From Acanthaster planci (lineage: Eukaryota > Echinodermata > Asteroidea > Valvatida > Acanthasteridae): DNA of 64,000 nt. Every line of letters begins with the position of its first letter. Within the stretch, counting starts at the first letter, position 1. Of the stretch, positions 39,241-53,800 are shown in pieces. The notes beneath the pieces are model-generated. The model was not told the DNA's origin and did no database searches. It saw only the letters and a list, made by a program, of their open reading frames with translations. Both the position numbers and the translations under genes were made by a program. The stretch spans positions 236,708-300,707 of the forward strand of contig NW_019091562.1 of NCBI RefSeq assembly GCF_001949145.1, in the 5' to 3' direction.

Positions 39241-42200
39241 GAAATGTATTGGGCCAGGAGCCCCTGTGATGATACTTAAGAGCCACCTGTTTCACCATGT
39301 TTCATAATACCACTTGCATTTGAAGATTTATATCATTGTATAAGACTCGGGCTGTGCATAATTGTCGAGAAGCATTACGCCAGCCTTTACGATTAGCTTT
39401 TAAAAGTCAAGAAACTTTGAACTTTTTGTATATTTGAGAGGGCAGTTTATTTGTGAGCAAAACATGGATCCGTTAAAAAAGTGCACATTAGGGGTGCACC
39501 ATGCTCAGCCATTAAGCTGTTGTAGCAATGATGGTGGTTGCCGACTTATATATTCTGTTGTAAGTGCATATGTATTTAAATGAATGAATTGTGTACATTT
39601 GCAGCTGACTCAACTGAAGATCAATTGCTATTTGAAAACAAGAAAAATTGTGTAAGGTCCTTCATGAAATCTGTACTTACTCGATGTACTTTCCCAGGCT
39701 GAGGTTGTTATTGATATGAGGAAGAAGTACATGTATAAGTACACACACCTCGTTAGGACCAACAATGTATTTTTTTGTTGCAGTTGAAAGCAGCTTTGAT
39801 TTTCAGTGTTTGCTCGGATACTCCTAGGCTATTTTACCCCTTCGTGGTGGTGTAGAATTGGATCAATAGAAAATTTTGTTATTTTGCTCTTGTTTTGTTT
39901 GTCATTTAATAATTGGCCCTAATGCAAAGTTTGCCCTTGTGCTCTCGTTGCCAAAGAAGATGGAGTGTGATCTGCTCAAGCAAAATCAGACAGAGCCAGG
40001 GAACAAAGAAACAAGTAGACCTTATTCACGGGGGGGGGGGCATTTTTAAAAATGTTATCTTGTTCCCTGAATCAATCATATTCAAGGGAATATGTTAAAT
40101 GAGGTGGTGCCAGACTATTTGAGGTTGCACACCTCACTTTCAATGGTTTTTCAATTTATCAAGAATTTTAAATTATGCTTAACAATGACCAGAATGAATT
40201 TGTATAAAAGTTTATTTCACCACTGATATTTTTACTCTCAGGATCCCAACATGAAAATTTTTACCTCACTTAATTCAAGATGGCTGCCACACTGCTCCCT
40301 AAGTTTCCAGCCTACTGATACCTTTCCCAGAGAACTACAAATAGCAAGCAATGCACATGTACACAGAGCAGATTCATGTACAACTGTACGGACACGGACC
40401 ATGTACTTTCTTGCATACATGTGCATATGTACATGCAGCTTGCATTCCTTGTCTCTCTCTGCTAGATTGTCTTTTTCTGAATTACGCGTGCAAGCCTCCC
40501 GCAAACAAGAAACAAGTCCAACCACCAGCCAGGGGCCTCTCCCTCGTCCTAATCTCTGTACCTCCACCATGTCCACTACAAATTGCGCCTGCTGTATTGC
40601 GTGCTCACTGGTTATCTTATACCTTGGCTTGACATTTACCCTAACACTGCTGGAGCCGCAACAGGTTTTAGTGTTGGCTTCCAACTAGGCTATGAAGGCC
40701 CACGCACGGCCAGGGCGGCCCCCAACTAGCCCAACTAGAGGTGCCACATTTACCGTGCTGGCAACTTTTCTCCAAATGCTTGAGTTGGCTGTTTTGAATT
40801 GAAAAAGTGGCAAACCATGCATGCACAGATTTAACCTCATTCCTGCTGTTGATCAGTGATTCTATTTAAAATTACCCTAAGATGGAAAAAAAATCACCTC
40901 CCAATATTGTAGCAGCAGTGTTTTTGAAAGAGAGACAAACCATGGGTGCATTTTGGCAGTTTTAATCATTGTGTGAGCTGTGGACTATTCATTCAGTTTC
41001 TTGGTGACTTGTGCACCAAGGAGCAATGGCCTCTGCTTCTGTTCACGAATGTAACGTCAGAAACTGTTTGTTTCATTTGTAAAAAAGTTGGGCACCTGTC
41101 CATTCAAGGCACAACATTTTCATAAGAGGGATTCAGGGAGCCAGATCTGCAATGTCCATTCGTCGCATAATGCCCGGCCTGCGGAGTGACTCGGGCCGTG
41201 TTTTCCAAATCGAGCATTTTGTGGCTACAGCTTTTGGTTTTTTACCATTAGCATACCACAGCAAGTGAGCCGTTGCCGTAGTCAGCAACAGCCTTTATGC
41301 ATGTTATGGATACACCTCAGTGACTTGTAGCAAGCTCACTTGTGTGAAATTTCAAATACCTAGTGCAGACCAGTTGAGATGAGCTATGCTGACAACTGTT
41401 AGCACAGGTGAAAGAGGGATAAAGTTTAATTCACGCATTGCCTTTGATGAAATTCCTGCTGTGGGGAGACGTACAGTGACTCTAAGCATTTGGGTTTTGT
41501 CCTCAATACCAAAAGTAAATCCATGAGCTCTGTGTACCCGTTGCGGCTGACAGCAGAAGTGAGGGTAGGGGAGGGGGACAGTGGGCAGGTCCTATAATGA
41601 GGTGGGGCTTATTAATATTAATGGCCAATGCCAGATGGTCTCACAACTGGACCCCCCACTTTGAAAATAATTCTGCTGCTGTTGCCCAGTACGGTTCACA
41701 AACTTGTGACTTATTTAAAGATCCAAGACAGCTCTGAATGTCATGAGTGCATTAATTTTACATTGTAGTGGGAAAAAACAAAAATTTAAATTAACAAAGC
41801 ACTGTTAAGGGAGTATGGTCCCTCCCAAACATTCCTGAATATGGTATTTTTGAACCGAATCCTTGAAAGTGCATTTAACTACCAACAGTGCTCTTCTTCA
41901 TGTATTATCATGAGGTGTGGTTAAATCACCAGCCGCCCACTTGACATCTAGTCTGGTGATCTGTCTCCTTTGAATAGATGCACTCTGTCTAAGCTTCTTA
42001 AGCACCAAACCAATCAAACTCCAGCAGCAGCCAACTTGACTGGTAAATTATGGTGGTAAATATGTTTAGTGACAATCCCGGATTTTTTTTGCTAATGGGA
42101 TGTATTAAGGGCTCTGTCCATCAAGAGATCTGAACATATTGAACTCATAGTTTTGTCAGACTGCACAAAAATGACATGTACATGTACACATCATCCATAA

Positions 42201-45200
42201 ACTCAGCGCTCATTTTGTAGCATCTGTGTGCTTTCAGGTAAAGACAAACCACCATTGCATCATGTGACGTGTTGAAATGTCAGTGTCTGTCATCTGGAGT
42301 ATGTATGCGCTGGAACCATGATTTAGGGCAGTTGAAACCTCTGTATCTTGTAGTCAGCCTGAAGACCAACATGGAGACACCAGTAGGTTCATAGAAAACA
42401 CACTGACTTTTGATTTAGCTTGAAGTCTCACAATCCAACGGGAGGAGGGCCCTGGCAGGTGCTACTGGTTAAAAAAACCCTCCTGCCTGTCCATTTGTCC
42501 CAAAGATTTCTGTTGAAGAAATTTACAAAAATGTAGCTTGTATTCTGAGAGGTATCCAAATGGCTTGAAGAAACCATGATTGTCGAAAATTGGCTGCCTT
42601 CTGAAGTAAATTATAGTTAGTACCCAAAAGTAATGTCTCATTTACTTGAAACTTACCTGGATAATGCATGTATGCGTCTTAATGGCCATTTTGATACATA
42701 CATGTTAATGAAGATAACTGGGTGCCACAGCAAAATCTGAAGCGTTTTAGAGGACGCTTTTTTTCCTGGGCCAACTGAATATACATGAAGATGAAGCTGT
42801 TCCATACATGAAACTCACAAGTTTTTCTGTTGATTTCACTAAACCCCAACTGAAAAACCCCTTTATTTTTTCCCTGTTGGCCCAAACCCCATTGCTTCAG
42901 TGTTTGGATGAAGAGATTTATGGTACATTCATCCTTTGAATGAAGAGATCATGCAGAGGTTGGGGTTGTACTTGTATTCCACGTGCAGTGTTTGATAAAA
43001 CTTGACAATAACAATTTTCTTGACAACGTGCTTAAACGCAATTGTGTGCGCGCCTCTGGCCAAAAAACGGCATAATCTCACAGAACAGCTAAGACGTACA
43101 TGTATCTAGATGTCACTTGATCAGGACAAAAATTGTGTCCAAGGTGTCAGGAAACTTTTAAAGGAACATTTTAAAATATTCAACATTTGAGAGGCAAAAA
43201 TTGGCATTGTTTCCACTTGAAAGGCACACATTTGTATGAAAAACAAAAGTGGTAAGATTTTAAACTTGGAACTTTTTGCTCGAGTGAATCTTGGCAGAGC
43301 GGCCGCTATGCTTTTTGTCCCTCAAAGTAAGTTTGCACGCTTGTTTTGTTTAGTCATTTCTTTTGCCACTCCATGAGTATCCACTTGTAATGCTTCAGCA
43401 CAGGCCGTTGAGAAAAGAAATGTATCTATATTGATTCAGATAATCAGATATTTTCTATTTTATTGATAAGATATTTGGAGGATTTTTTATTGTGCCACGG
43501 TGTGATCATACCGTATATTGTGAATCGTATGATCTGCCACCAAGCTATTAATATACAAACAAAAAAACAGAAAATTAAAATAATGTATGGAGTTTCTGCC
43601 ATTTGTGGCTTTGGAATTAAACTGATTTTTCAACTCCACAGTTAAGAGTGATGTATGAGTTATTTTGAAGTTCAGTGCTATGATTTGGAATCAGGAAGTG
43701 CCATACAAACGAAAGGAATTAATGCATGCATGTTGGTTTATGCGCTGGTTCTCTCGCCACTGCCCTTAACACACATAATTGTGCGTGTGATGTATTCCCT
43801 TCGGTACTCAGTAGGATACCGCCAACCTACTGCTTATACAAATGTTGTCAAATGAGTTGAACCCTGTCCGACACGATACACTGTACATGTCCTGTAACAG
43901 AGCGTCACTACATTTTATATTTTTTTTGAAATCTCCACTTTTTCCATTCATACCATATTGAACACGTACGGGCTTTCCCAAGCATACTGACAAACACATA
44001 CATGTAGATGTTCAAACTTTATGGACAGTTGCAGTGTAGGGTGGGGAGAGTGGTTTGAAATTCAAAAGTACTCAAAAGCTAAAGGCACTGTTTAAAGCAA
44101 CAATAAAATATGGATTAGTGGGGCTTTTATTTACTTTAAAAACTATTTCATACCCAAGATTTTTAGTGCTGAAGTCAAGGGTCCACTCCCCCCCCATTTC
44201 TGATTTGTAACAAATTTCCAAATGCATTCACTGCCTTATACACCAAACACACTTCCACAAGAAATAAGTCCAAAAACTCACAGGCAAGTGCTTAGAAATA
44301 TTTTTATTATTAAAACAATACCATTTACAGTAATTTGATTGGTATAGTGAAACACAATTTCTACATTCAGAGTAGGTTTAGTGACTACTGGAAATGCAAA
44401 ATATAGCCCTTGGTTCTTGAGTACACTTTTTTTTTTCATAGGTGGATTCTCTAACTTCACACTGCTCTGATGTATGGTATCCCGGGTACCCCGTGAACCA
44501 TAACACCCGTAATTACCTACAGACTAATTCATCAAGTAGAATCTGCTAAGTATGACTGGAGCACTGCGGCAACGAAGGGTTGCTGTAGCTTCCTCAGGGA
44601 TAACTCAGACCCTCGTCACATTGATTAAGTGTATTAGTGAAACCACTGCTATTAGTTTTACACACACAAGAAATAATACAACAGATGAATAAATATTGAA
44701 CGGTAATTATGTTCTAGATGACAGCATAATTTCATGAAACAAAGTAGTAAGCTACACTTAAAAAGGCCGAGGTGCATTGTACAAATAATTTTCTTTTTAT
44801 GAGGTCAATGGTAAGAATAATTCCTCAAACTGAAAGATACTGTTCTATTCCATGACGTAAAGCCGAGTGGAATGGAACATACAACACCTGAATAAATCCT
44901 CATTGTGTACAAGTTGTTCTCTTTCCTTTCTGGGTCCCGAATAAAATTGAGACATGAAGTTGTTCCCACTTCAACAGGTGCTCCTCAGTGTCTTGGAAAT
45001 TTCTCTAATCATTCCATAACACACATGTATTTGTTTCTTTATATTAGAAGGAGTCTTACATGTGAGTTTAGAAGTGTCTTCAACTGGTTGAAAACCAAGA
45101 GCTGCTTTACAGCGCTCAACNNNNNNNNNNNNNNNNNNNNNNNNNNNNNNNNNNNNNNNNNNGTGCATGGGGTTTGCATGAAGTTGAGCTGCTGCACAGT

Positions 45201-47854
45201 GCAATCTGCACTGTGTTTAGAGGGCACAGGCACACCATGCACTGGGCCGAATATTTCATGTTTCATAATCTCTGCTATTCACCCATCAGGCGATGGGGAT
45301 TATTCAGGTGTTCCATAATAAGGGATGGCAAAATCAAACAGACATCCAGGTATACTCTGGCTTTAATATAACCCTTATGTAATGGTATTTTGAAAATAAT
45401 CAAATACCCGGTAATCACTTTCTTGTGCTACAACCCTGAACTCAGCGTAAAACTGACATGTTTCGTATTCAGATAGGTAGGGTGTGGAAAAGAGACCCCA
45501 AAATATTGGAACGCCTTCCCTCAAAAAAAAAAAAGATGTACTGTATTATTAAAATGGCAATCAGTAATACACACTCAACTACTCAGGAAGGGATGGTCTA
45601 CATTAATTACTAAAAATAATTTGGAAAGTATACGAAATAATTGCCCTGAACAACATTAATCGTGGAAATCAAATGCAATACATCACTGGAGGACCGTAAA
45701 ATAAAAAAATCTATCGAGTGGCTGTTGGACACTTTGATACGCATACGTGTAATGCAAATATGTTGGAGACAGTTGTGTGGCAGAATTACACAGCGCCCTC
45801 TCGTGAATGAATGAAGTCACGGTAAATTACCTTGAACAAGATTTCAACCACATCTTCAAATTCACACAAACTGTTTCAGGCAATGTTTGTCGATTTCTAA
45901 ATTTCTGTTGTCATTTTTTTGGGGGAGGGGGGGTTTGCAAGAATTTACAAAGGGGTTTACACAGAATGGATACTACAGGTACAATAACCAGAGGGCCACG
46001 CCTGAATCTAGAAGCACGGAGAAAGCATGAATTACAACTCCTGCCCCTTATCCCATTCTTTTGAAGTAACCTTTAACAAAACCCCCCATTGCTTAGAAAA
46101 GCTTTTCTTTGCATTGCTGCATGCCCTCTGTGCAAAGAGCTGTAATCAGGTCCTGCTGGTCAGGCTGCAAGTACACGCAGCAGGTGATGAACAAAGACTA
46201 AAGAACGGTAACGTCACTGTTGACATGTATACATGTGAAGCGCATGAACTGCCTTGCATGAAGGTGTCTTTTTATGATTACCCGTACATTTCCCGTGTTT
46301 CACGTGACCATGCGTGCCAGTAGTACAGAGGTGAAACACGGAAAACGGACATGGAACAAGTGGAGATTATGCAGACTGAGAACTTGGGAGAAGATGAATT
46401 GAGGCCTGCCGCGGCACCCATGTACACGTAGGAATATTCTCTTATGTGATCATGTCAACAAGAACCAATGGATTTGCAATTGATTGCGTCGACTAGTACG
46501 CTCCTGCCTACACAGTGGTGCTTCGGCAGCACTGCTTCATGGAGTCCAGCATTCTTCCTGAAAAGAACCCAGAGCCTACTGTCGAAATGTTAGTCCTAAA
46601 CTACTAGGGACAAACCACTGGTTCTGGCCACAACCACACTTCTCAAGAGAGCTTGTTTCTTCATGGAGTCACCACAGGTCTTGTACCCATCACACCTTCC
46701 CTGCGCTAAGCTTCAAATCTTAATACCTTGATGACTTATGCCAGAGATTGACTGGCACTGGCCTGTGATGACTTCATTACAGCTCTGCTCTATGCGAACA
46801 TCAAGATAATTATACCATGTATTGATTGTACATTGTATTTCAAAACACTCTCCCTATAGCCCAATGTTAGGGACATCCTAGTGACCCCCTCTTCCAACCA
46901 CCCTAACACCACAAAAATAAAATTCTGAGAAAGTTCAACAGTAGAGCCAGAAAGGACCAGTTTTGCTCCGAAGAATGCCAGCCAAACTCAAATCAATCCA
47001 ATACCATGCATGTATCTTCATCTAGAGAACGCCGTAGGAACCACTGCTCAATAAAACATTGGACATATGAACTCTGTATACAGGTACATGTGAGCCCTCG
47101 GGGGTGTCATTCACAGCAAGTGTCAGCCAAGGACACAGACTCGTTACCACAACTATGCGGCTAGGCTCAGTAGCGATGGGTTTATGCTCATTCAGACGAC
47201 AAATATGTAGGTAGAGCACTGTGGGTCATACAAGGTTGCGATACCGTGTGAGCTTGTTTTGTGTTATTTGATGAAGCTTTCGACATATGGGCCTGCATGA
47301 GTGCCATGTTTTGTCTTGCCTATCGAAATTGAACTTGTTTTGGATTTCCAAAACGAGTCTTGTCTTTTAATAAGAACAAAGCTTGGTGGAATGTCTTTGG
47401 AGTGCCATTTTGAAAAGGGGAAGTTTGATTCAGAAAGCATGTTTTGTGGCGATCCATTTCACATAGCTCACATGCAATTTGCCCTGCTCCCATGAAATCA
47501 TGCACAACATCAGCTGGACAAAGTGGAAAAGATGCCATCCAATCAAATGCTTCACTGCTGTCACATGATACCAGTATGATTTGGGTTTTACAAAAGTCAC
47601 AAAAATGTAACAACTTCAAAGATCTGATGTTTCAGCAATGCAGAACAAGTAACAGGGTATCAGGAGTTGAAACAGTAACAGTGAAAAGCATACAACTCTT
47701 TACAAGGAGTGAAACATAAGACTTAAAGCGAAGCAAATTGTATGTGTCACTGATTTGTCCTCCATTACATGTACGTGTATGTTGTCTTAGTACGCGATGT
47801 CTGCTGCATGTTATGCAGGGTGGTGGGTAGCGGTCTCGACATAAACCATCATCT
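39241..47854. other. Gene-free stretch between zinc-finger and UBE2V genes
   Basis: No supported exon. The right part presumably holds the 3' UTR of the - strand UBE2V gene; an ATTAAA on the - strand lies at 47372-47367, about 480 bp past its stop. The open frames at 40238-40688 occur on both strands of the same segment and carry no motif. A foldback-like TTCCATTC/GAGTGGAAT pair occurs near 44850-44880, with a similar CGAGTGGAATGGA at 23466-23478. An AGAGGGCGC motif lies at 45793-45801 (-). Confidence 0.55.
45121..45162. other. Assembly gap (42 N)
   Basis: Short run of N. No exon crosses it. Confidence 1.
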
Positions 47855-50800
47855 TCAATATGTGGATCCTTCAGGAGGTTGTGGTAACTTGGCATTTTCT
47901 TTTAATCCCATAGATTCCCGTATGTTTGTCAGCACAGTCTTTAAAGTGTTACTCGGCTGCCAGTTTGACAGCGAGGAGAACATCCTTCTGTCAACCTGGA
48001 GTTTGCACAAAAGGAAGGGAGAAAAAAAAAAAGGAAAAGTCTCTTTAGATGGTAAAAGTAAGCAACATTAATACCCGAACGAACATGTGGCCCAAACAGT
48101 GGATAGTTTGAAACATCTAGTCCACCATTTGGAATCAGCCCCCTGGGGTATGGTGGCATCACTGGTTATTAGTACAGAGGGAACCATTCACTTGAAAATA
48201 TTTGTGGGAGACATCGTTGACTGTGAATGCCGTAAGAGTTGCCACAAGTGGCAAAATGTGAATAATGATGAGAGTGTACACATTACAAATAGTTCAACTA
48301 GGGATTGCTTAAGGCTACTGCAGAGGTGCACTGGTAAAAACCAACTGACTAATGGTTGAACTTAAGTTCGTGTCCGAGCTTGGTCTAAGTTTAACACAAA
48401 TGTGTGCCACTTTTACACATCATTGATCCACATTCCTTTTACCTAACAAGATCCTCCAAGGTCAGGGTTGATGTGGCGTGAGGGTCCATCACCTTGTTTC
48501 CTGAGCACAGATCAAATATTTTGGTACTGCACAACAGAAGGGGTAACGGGCTCAGCCTTTGAGCCCTGTCCAAGTTACTTGGCTACAGCTGGCAAAATGG
48601 GAAGCAACTGACTTTGGGGTGGTTCAAAAATAAGTTAACCCAAGTCTCAGTAATTGTTCACCCATTTCCTGATATTCCAGAGAATTTGAAGTATTGACGA
48701 GTAGGGTGTTTAGCAATAATCTTGAAGAAATGGTACATATAGGTGTAGCCGCATGGGATCTTAAAAACACAATTAAAACGATCCAGCAACCCACTTTTTT
48801 TTTAGGAGTTGAGAGGTATTTCCCAATTTGTCCAAAAAAAATCTATCGGGCAAGTATGGACCATTTTTTAGATTTAGTAACATCGCGCAACTCTCTTTTC
48901 TTTGATGAATGTGAACGGTAGATACAGATTGAGAATGCTTTGTAAGGCCAGGCTTATCAAGTCTGAAACGTAAGCTTGCCCTTTTGCCAATGCCTGGCCG
49001 CGACGCCAAATCCAGAGTGTACAGAAAAGGCTCTCAATTACAGTGAACGGAGTTAGACAACGAACTGAAGATGCCTTCCTTGCAATTAACGGATCAAGCT
49101 TAATGCAACATGTAGTGCAAGCTGCAAGACATGCAAGCTCAAGGCGTCCAGATGTATTGCAAGCTAAGGGCAGTAAAGAAGCTTCTGGGGACGAGCCAGT
49201 TTTGTACACGCCATCTGCAACGGACCACATCTTGAGATCCTGTTTAGCTGGATCGACCTTCTCTTCAGGATTACTGTTGAACGCCCGACTCAACAACATG
49301 AGGCAAAAAAAGATTTTCAGGAACTTCAGGAATTGGGCAAACAATCACCTTGAACTTGGGTTAACTTAACTTTTTTTGAACCACTCTGTAGTAGACCTGA
49401 ACCAAGTCAGACTTACGTGGTGCTCTTCCCAAGTCAGCCATCCCTTCAGCCCGTACGCACTACACGGGCGTCGTGCTTGGCCCGGCAGCTCGCATAACCC
49501 TTACAAGGCACCCTCATTTAATAGCCTTTACTATACAACGTGTAAGTCCGACTTGACGGATAAGCCAATCGGACCCCTGGTCGGTGATATTATTCATAAT
49601 TGCATATGAACGACATGATCTTGCACAATGTATATGGAATTTCCACCAATCAAAGCAGTCAGACTTGTAGACTCGTTCATTATAATGAAGGTATGAAAGA
49701 AGTAAAAATAAGTCCAGCAATGTGATTGGCTGCTACCACTTTTGATAGATAAGCCCATTCGCTGGGTACAAATGGTTGTCAGATTCGTCAAGTTGGGATT
49801 TCTGAACTGAACTCATAGTAATAAGTGGACACAAGAGGGCGCAAAGCGAGTAACGGCGCATGGTCTCGATATGTATCCAAAGCAGAAACAAAGATGTCAC
49901 AGAGATCCAGACTTGAGTCAAGTCTAACTCTGTAGAGGCCAGAGTCACTTCCCATAAACATCCATGTACATGTACAAGTACATGTAAGTACCACTGTCAG
50001 CTACTGCCAAGAAGGCTCAGGCAAGGATTTTGAAAGAGGGTTCAGGAGGGTTTCTTTTGAAACCAATGAACAAATCTTACATGGCCATGCGCATCGACAC
50101 CATTCAGGTTGACCCTAGTAGTGAAGCGCACTTCGGGAGGCTGTTTAGGATAATAGCTGCCACACTCCAGTGTCAAATTATACATACGATTTTCAAAAGC
50201 AGTCTGCAATAACAACAAAGAAGAGAACAAAGTTCAGAATCAAATGATATGAATAAATCAGAACAGAAGATTGCACGGTGAAATTGAAATACATATCCTT
50301 CAGACAGGAGATCTACACGCAAATGTACTACATTTTTAACTACATTACCGCAAAATCAAAATTACCTTAAGTCCCTGGATTCAAGGTAACTTCTATGACA
50401 AATTGACAATCCTAATTTGTGCAAGCAGAGTACACAGAATACATGATACTGTGAAAGCAGAAGAAATCCAATCCCTCATTTTGAGTGCTGTGTCTACGCT
50501 CAGCATCAAAAGCACTGTGTCTACAGACCGTGCCAAACCCCCTTCTCCAACTCGTCCAATAGAGGGGTTTGCATGGCTGCCAATTGCAGGCCTGTGCCTT
50601 GTTCCACTGGGTACGTGTGAAGGAAGTTTCCCTGTGGAACAAAATAACTGCCCTGCAAGATGGCTACTGCGCAAAGCCTCTATACATACAATGACATAAG
50701 GGTACTGATACAAGTACTGTGGTAGGAATTTGTTCACAGCCAACAGTAACCTCTTTCCTGTGTTGGTAAAACTGATTCACTCCTCACAATTACTGAGCTG

Positions 50801-53800
50801 AATGCCACTCACCAAAGTTCTGCTGCAAACACAGAGTGCTTCTACTGTTACACAATCTAGACTATAATGTTGGAGTGAGGGGTGACATGTACATGTATTT
50901 GATTCAGAGCTCTAGCTGCTTTGAACAGAAAGGTGTGCAAACCAGCAACAATCTTCGACAACAAAGCACGTAACACCACTGAACCACTCTGTTCATGAGT
51001 GGTAGGCAGGTTTGCTGTTTGAACACTAGTACATAACAAGCTGCGTGTGGTACCCAACTCAACTGTTGCAGGTTGTCATGACAGCAAACATCGCTCCAAG
51101 GCAAAGACTTGAAGTTACAGGGCATCAAAACACTGTCGTACTAGCATGTTTATCAAAAGCGAGGCATACATGTACATGCATGATGCATGATATATCTTGT
51201 TGTTAAATATCAAAAAATTGTATTTATTAGCTAAACATTAAAAAAGTGTGGATGGCCAGATCACTGTGAAATGATAGAGTCCACAAGTGGTAGAGGGCTT
51301 CATGGAGATCTATACACCTGCAACACTTACCCGAGGAGGGCCCAGGATCATGCCAGACCAATTAATTAGCAGGATGTCATCATCACGAAACAATCCCCAG
51401 CTCACGAAACCTTCACCGCCCTTTTGACCTTCCTCCAACTCTTCTAGAAGACGGAAATTGCGAGGCACAACAGCTGTTCCCCAAAACAAAATAGACAAGC
51501 AAATAGAACCAAGTTACGTCACCATGTTTCCCAAAGCAGTGTAGGCCTACATGTATGTTTCCACACCACTAAGTGAACTGGCAGGATCGACATTATGCAC
51601 ATTGTATACATGTACAAGTAGCTTGGAATGACAAAGTGAAAATGCCCTGAAGGTATGGCAACATTGAAAATGATCTTGCAGGGTCACAGTAGTGGAAGCT
51701 ACATGCCAATTTTTAAAAAGGCAGTGGATTATTAGTCTGTGAACTGCTCCTGGATATGCTTTTGCTTCTGTATTTCTTCGCGTAGTTAGTGCGTACAGCA
51801 ACAGACACTGTGAGGCACAGTCCTCCTGCAATGCACCAATTACATGTACATGTACACTGTACAGACTGACTTTAAAAGCAGTGATGGCAAAGCGTTTCTT
51901 CATTTTTAACGATGGAGGTTCAGAGGCGAAAGCCTCTCTGGGCCATTATATCCATGTTCTATCATATCCATTTTCTTTTCCTATCTTTTCCTTTTTTTCC
52001 CAGTCACCCACAGTTGAAAGCCAAGTGATGATTGGGCCAATTACTTCAATTCCAATGACCAATCACAGCTCGACTTTCATTTGCCGGTGACAGGAAAACA
52101 ACAAGGAAAAGATAGGAGCTATGTTGTGAATGGTCATACTGTCATGCTGCTGACTGTGATTGAGAGCGTACACGCTGCTGATTTTCTGCTGCTCGGATGG
52201 GCAAAATACTCAGGAATTTTACCAATTGAATATAATGAGATATACGGTGAACGAACCTCCTCATCACACATCCAACCTCACCAAGAAAGCATGTGTGAAG
52301 TTTTGTTTCACAAATATCTGTGATGGCAGAGTAAGTTGGCACATTTGAAACAGCCACAACTGTGTCATGCGAGTTTGTACAGAGCTATCTGTAAGGTTTG
52401 TATAAACATTACAGTTCTGGAAGTATCCATAGAGGTGGCTTGCATATGAGTTGGTTTGCGTTTGAGTAGGAAAGTGTTTTGAGAAGGCCAAACTGCATAC
52501 AAGTTGGTTGTAAGACCAGTCCTAATCTGCGCAGATAATGTTGAGCGTGATCTTTGAATGTCCGCAATTTCTGTGCTTTGAACTGTGCAATTTTAAAGGG
52601 AATCATAATGGTTGGCGTTCAACCGGGCCCAGCCCATTTCCTTTGAAGGCTAGTCTCCAGCTATCTGACACCAGTCAAGATGGGAAACTGTTGCCTTGAG
52701 TAAAGGCTAGGATTCCAGTACAAAAGAGTAATAATTTTGGGGGTCATTTCAAAATCCTTATTTTGCTATTTGTCTGGGATCCTGCTTTTAATTTTATTGC
52801 AGATCTACATATACGGCTCTAAGAAAAGTCCAAATTAAATATCAACAGGGAAATTTAATTACTTTCACATGGCAATAAGACTGTGAAGTGCATCAAGATT
52901 TTAGTGTGATGCACTATACAAAACTGTGTTATCATTATTACTATTATTATTAACATCAAAATTCTTGAATGGCGATATTTCTCATGGCCGGCTGGCATGG
53001 CGTACCATGCTCCGGCCACATAACATAAGTCCGTGCTACGCAGTACATCACGCACGAAACAGACTGGATCAAAATCATGCAAAAAGTGTGTGTCAGTCTC
53101 TTTTTCTTGGGACAGTTGCCTGTGGTTCATGAATCCATGCAATTTTTGTGCAGTTGTCATGGTAATATCTGTTGTGATAAGTTTAATTTTATTGTGCACA
53201 CAAATTTTAAATTTGTGCAGAGTTTCAAAGATGCACTCAACATCTGTACTGCATGCAGTATTGTACCCCAGAACTGTGGTATCCGACTCACCACACTCAC
53301 ACAAACATGACGAACGTTCGTGGAAGCAGGGCGGATGTCGGACCAGACAGTTCTGGGGGTAGCATTGCATTGTGACTAACGTCCAGGGTGTGAAAGTCCT
53401 CCTAGCCTACTCCGTGGAATTTTTTCCAATAGTTTATTCTCACATTTTTACTTGACGAAGACAGCAAAAAATGTCATTCACAAGTGCCTTGTATCTTGAA
53501 TTCCATAAGCGTGGAGTTTTGCAGAATTTCCTGCAAAATATATGTACATTGTAGGCATACGTTGTTGCAGGCGTATTTAGTAATTTCAACACAGCATGGA
53601 ATTCAGGATACAAGGCACTTGTGAATGACATTTTGAGCTGTCTTTGTCAGGTAAAAATGTGAGAAAAAACTGTTGCAAAAAATTTCGCACAGTAAGAGGA
53701 CTTTCATACAGGCTGGACGTTAGTCGCAATGCAATGTAGACGTCGGCCAACCTGGGCTAGGGTAGCAGCGGCACTGCCATTGCCTTGCATGCCTTGGCAG

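Noticed and set aside
40238-40688. Open frames of about 145 codons on both strands
   Set aside because: Mutual shadows with low-complexity composition and no family motif or splice context.
48874-49369. 156-codon (-) and 109-codon (+) overlapping open frames at 48874-49369
   Set aside because: They lie inside UBE2V intron 3 on opposite strands, with no recognised motif; kept only as an unexplained open stretch.
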